Shown here: in pieces, positions 5,541 to 5,555 of the stretch | Position numbering within the stretch: position 1 is the stretch's first letter | Layout: each line of letters opens with the position of its first letter | Assembly: GCA_030597965.1 (NCBI GenBank) | Contig: JAUVQU010000163.1 | Coordinates: 1-5,555, forward strand | Direction of reading: 5' to 3' | Source: Cellvibrionaceae bacterium | GTDB taxonomy: Bacteria > Pseudomonadota > Gammaproteobacteria > Pseudomonadales > Cellvibrionaceae | Length of the DNA: 5,555 bases | Translations under genes and position numbers: made by a program | The notes under the pieces: generated by a model | What the model was told of the DNA's origin: nothing | Seen by the model: the letters and a program-made list of their open reading frames with translations, nothing else | Databases searched by the model: none

Positions 5541-5555
5541 ATGTCTGATCCTTCC
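5541..5555 (+). CDS. Start of an unidentified gene, cut by the window edge
   Basis: An ATG at 5541 opens a frame reading MSDPS up to the window end. AGGA at 5530-5533 lies 7 nt before it, a good Shine-Dalgarno sequence with good spacing. The A/T-rich 5500-5520 stretch upstream could hold its promoter (TATCAT at 5504-5509), but no matching -35 was found. It is divergent from the phosphodiesterase. Five codons are too few to suggest a product. Confidence 0.5.

Overview
This window is a chromosomal housekeeping segment from a Gram-negative bacterium, most likely a gammaproteobacterium. The order rlpA, dacA (PBP5), ybeD, lipB, lipA on one strand is the conserved cell-wall/lipoate cluster of that class. 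I recall the same order in Pseudomonas aeruginosa. Outer-membrane lipoprotein, periplasmic PBP5 and moderate G+C (by eye a little under 50%, not counted) would suit a marine or aquatic lineage related to Pseudomonas or Cellvibrio. The genus cannot be fixed from the sequence.

Layout. Positions 17-901 encode RlpA, a septal lytic transglycosylase lipoprotein with a SPOR domain. Positions 1018-2220 encode a PBP5-type D,D-carboxypeptidase. Between them is a 116-bp leader with overlapping inverted repeats and a T7 run. An intrinsic terminator (2248-2276) closes dacA. A perfect TATAAT (2323-2328) then starts what looks like a separate transcription unit: ybeD (2361-2633), lipB (2662-3369) and lipA (3375-4388). 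These are tightly packed, with gaps of 28 and 5 nt.

After lipA is a 275-bp gap before a convergent gene. Most of it is a tandem duplication of a ~117-bp non-coding unit (4401-4635). The two copies differ mainly where the changes keep a hairpin intact. Then comes a minus-strand glycerophosphodiester phosphodiesterase (4664-5395). A 7-bp tandem repeat overlaps its stop codon. Its putative promoter lies in the divergent spacer before a truncated plus-strand gene that starts at 5541.

How the genes work together. RlpA and PBP5 both remodel peptidoglycan: one cleaves denuded septal glycan strands, the other trims pentapeptide stems. LipB moves octanoate from acyl carrier protein to lipoyl domains, and LipA inserts two sulfurs to make lipoate in place. 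YbeD is a small conserved companion of unproved role. The phosphodiesterase serves glycerophosphodiester salvage and has no evident link to the others. No mobile elements, CRISPR arrays, tRNA or rRNA genes were seen. The coding content is ordinary. The least explained element is the structured tandem repeat downstream of lipA.
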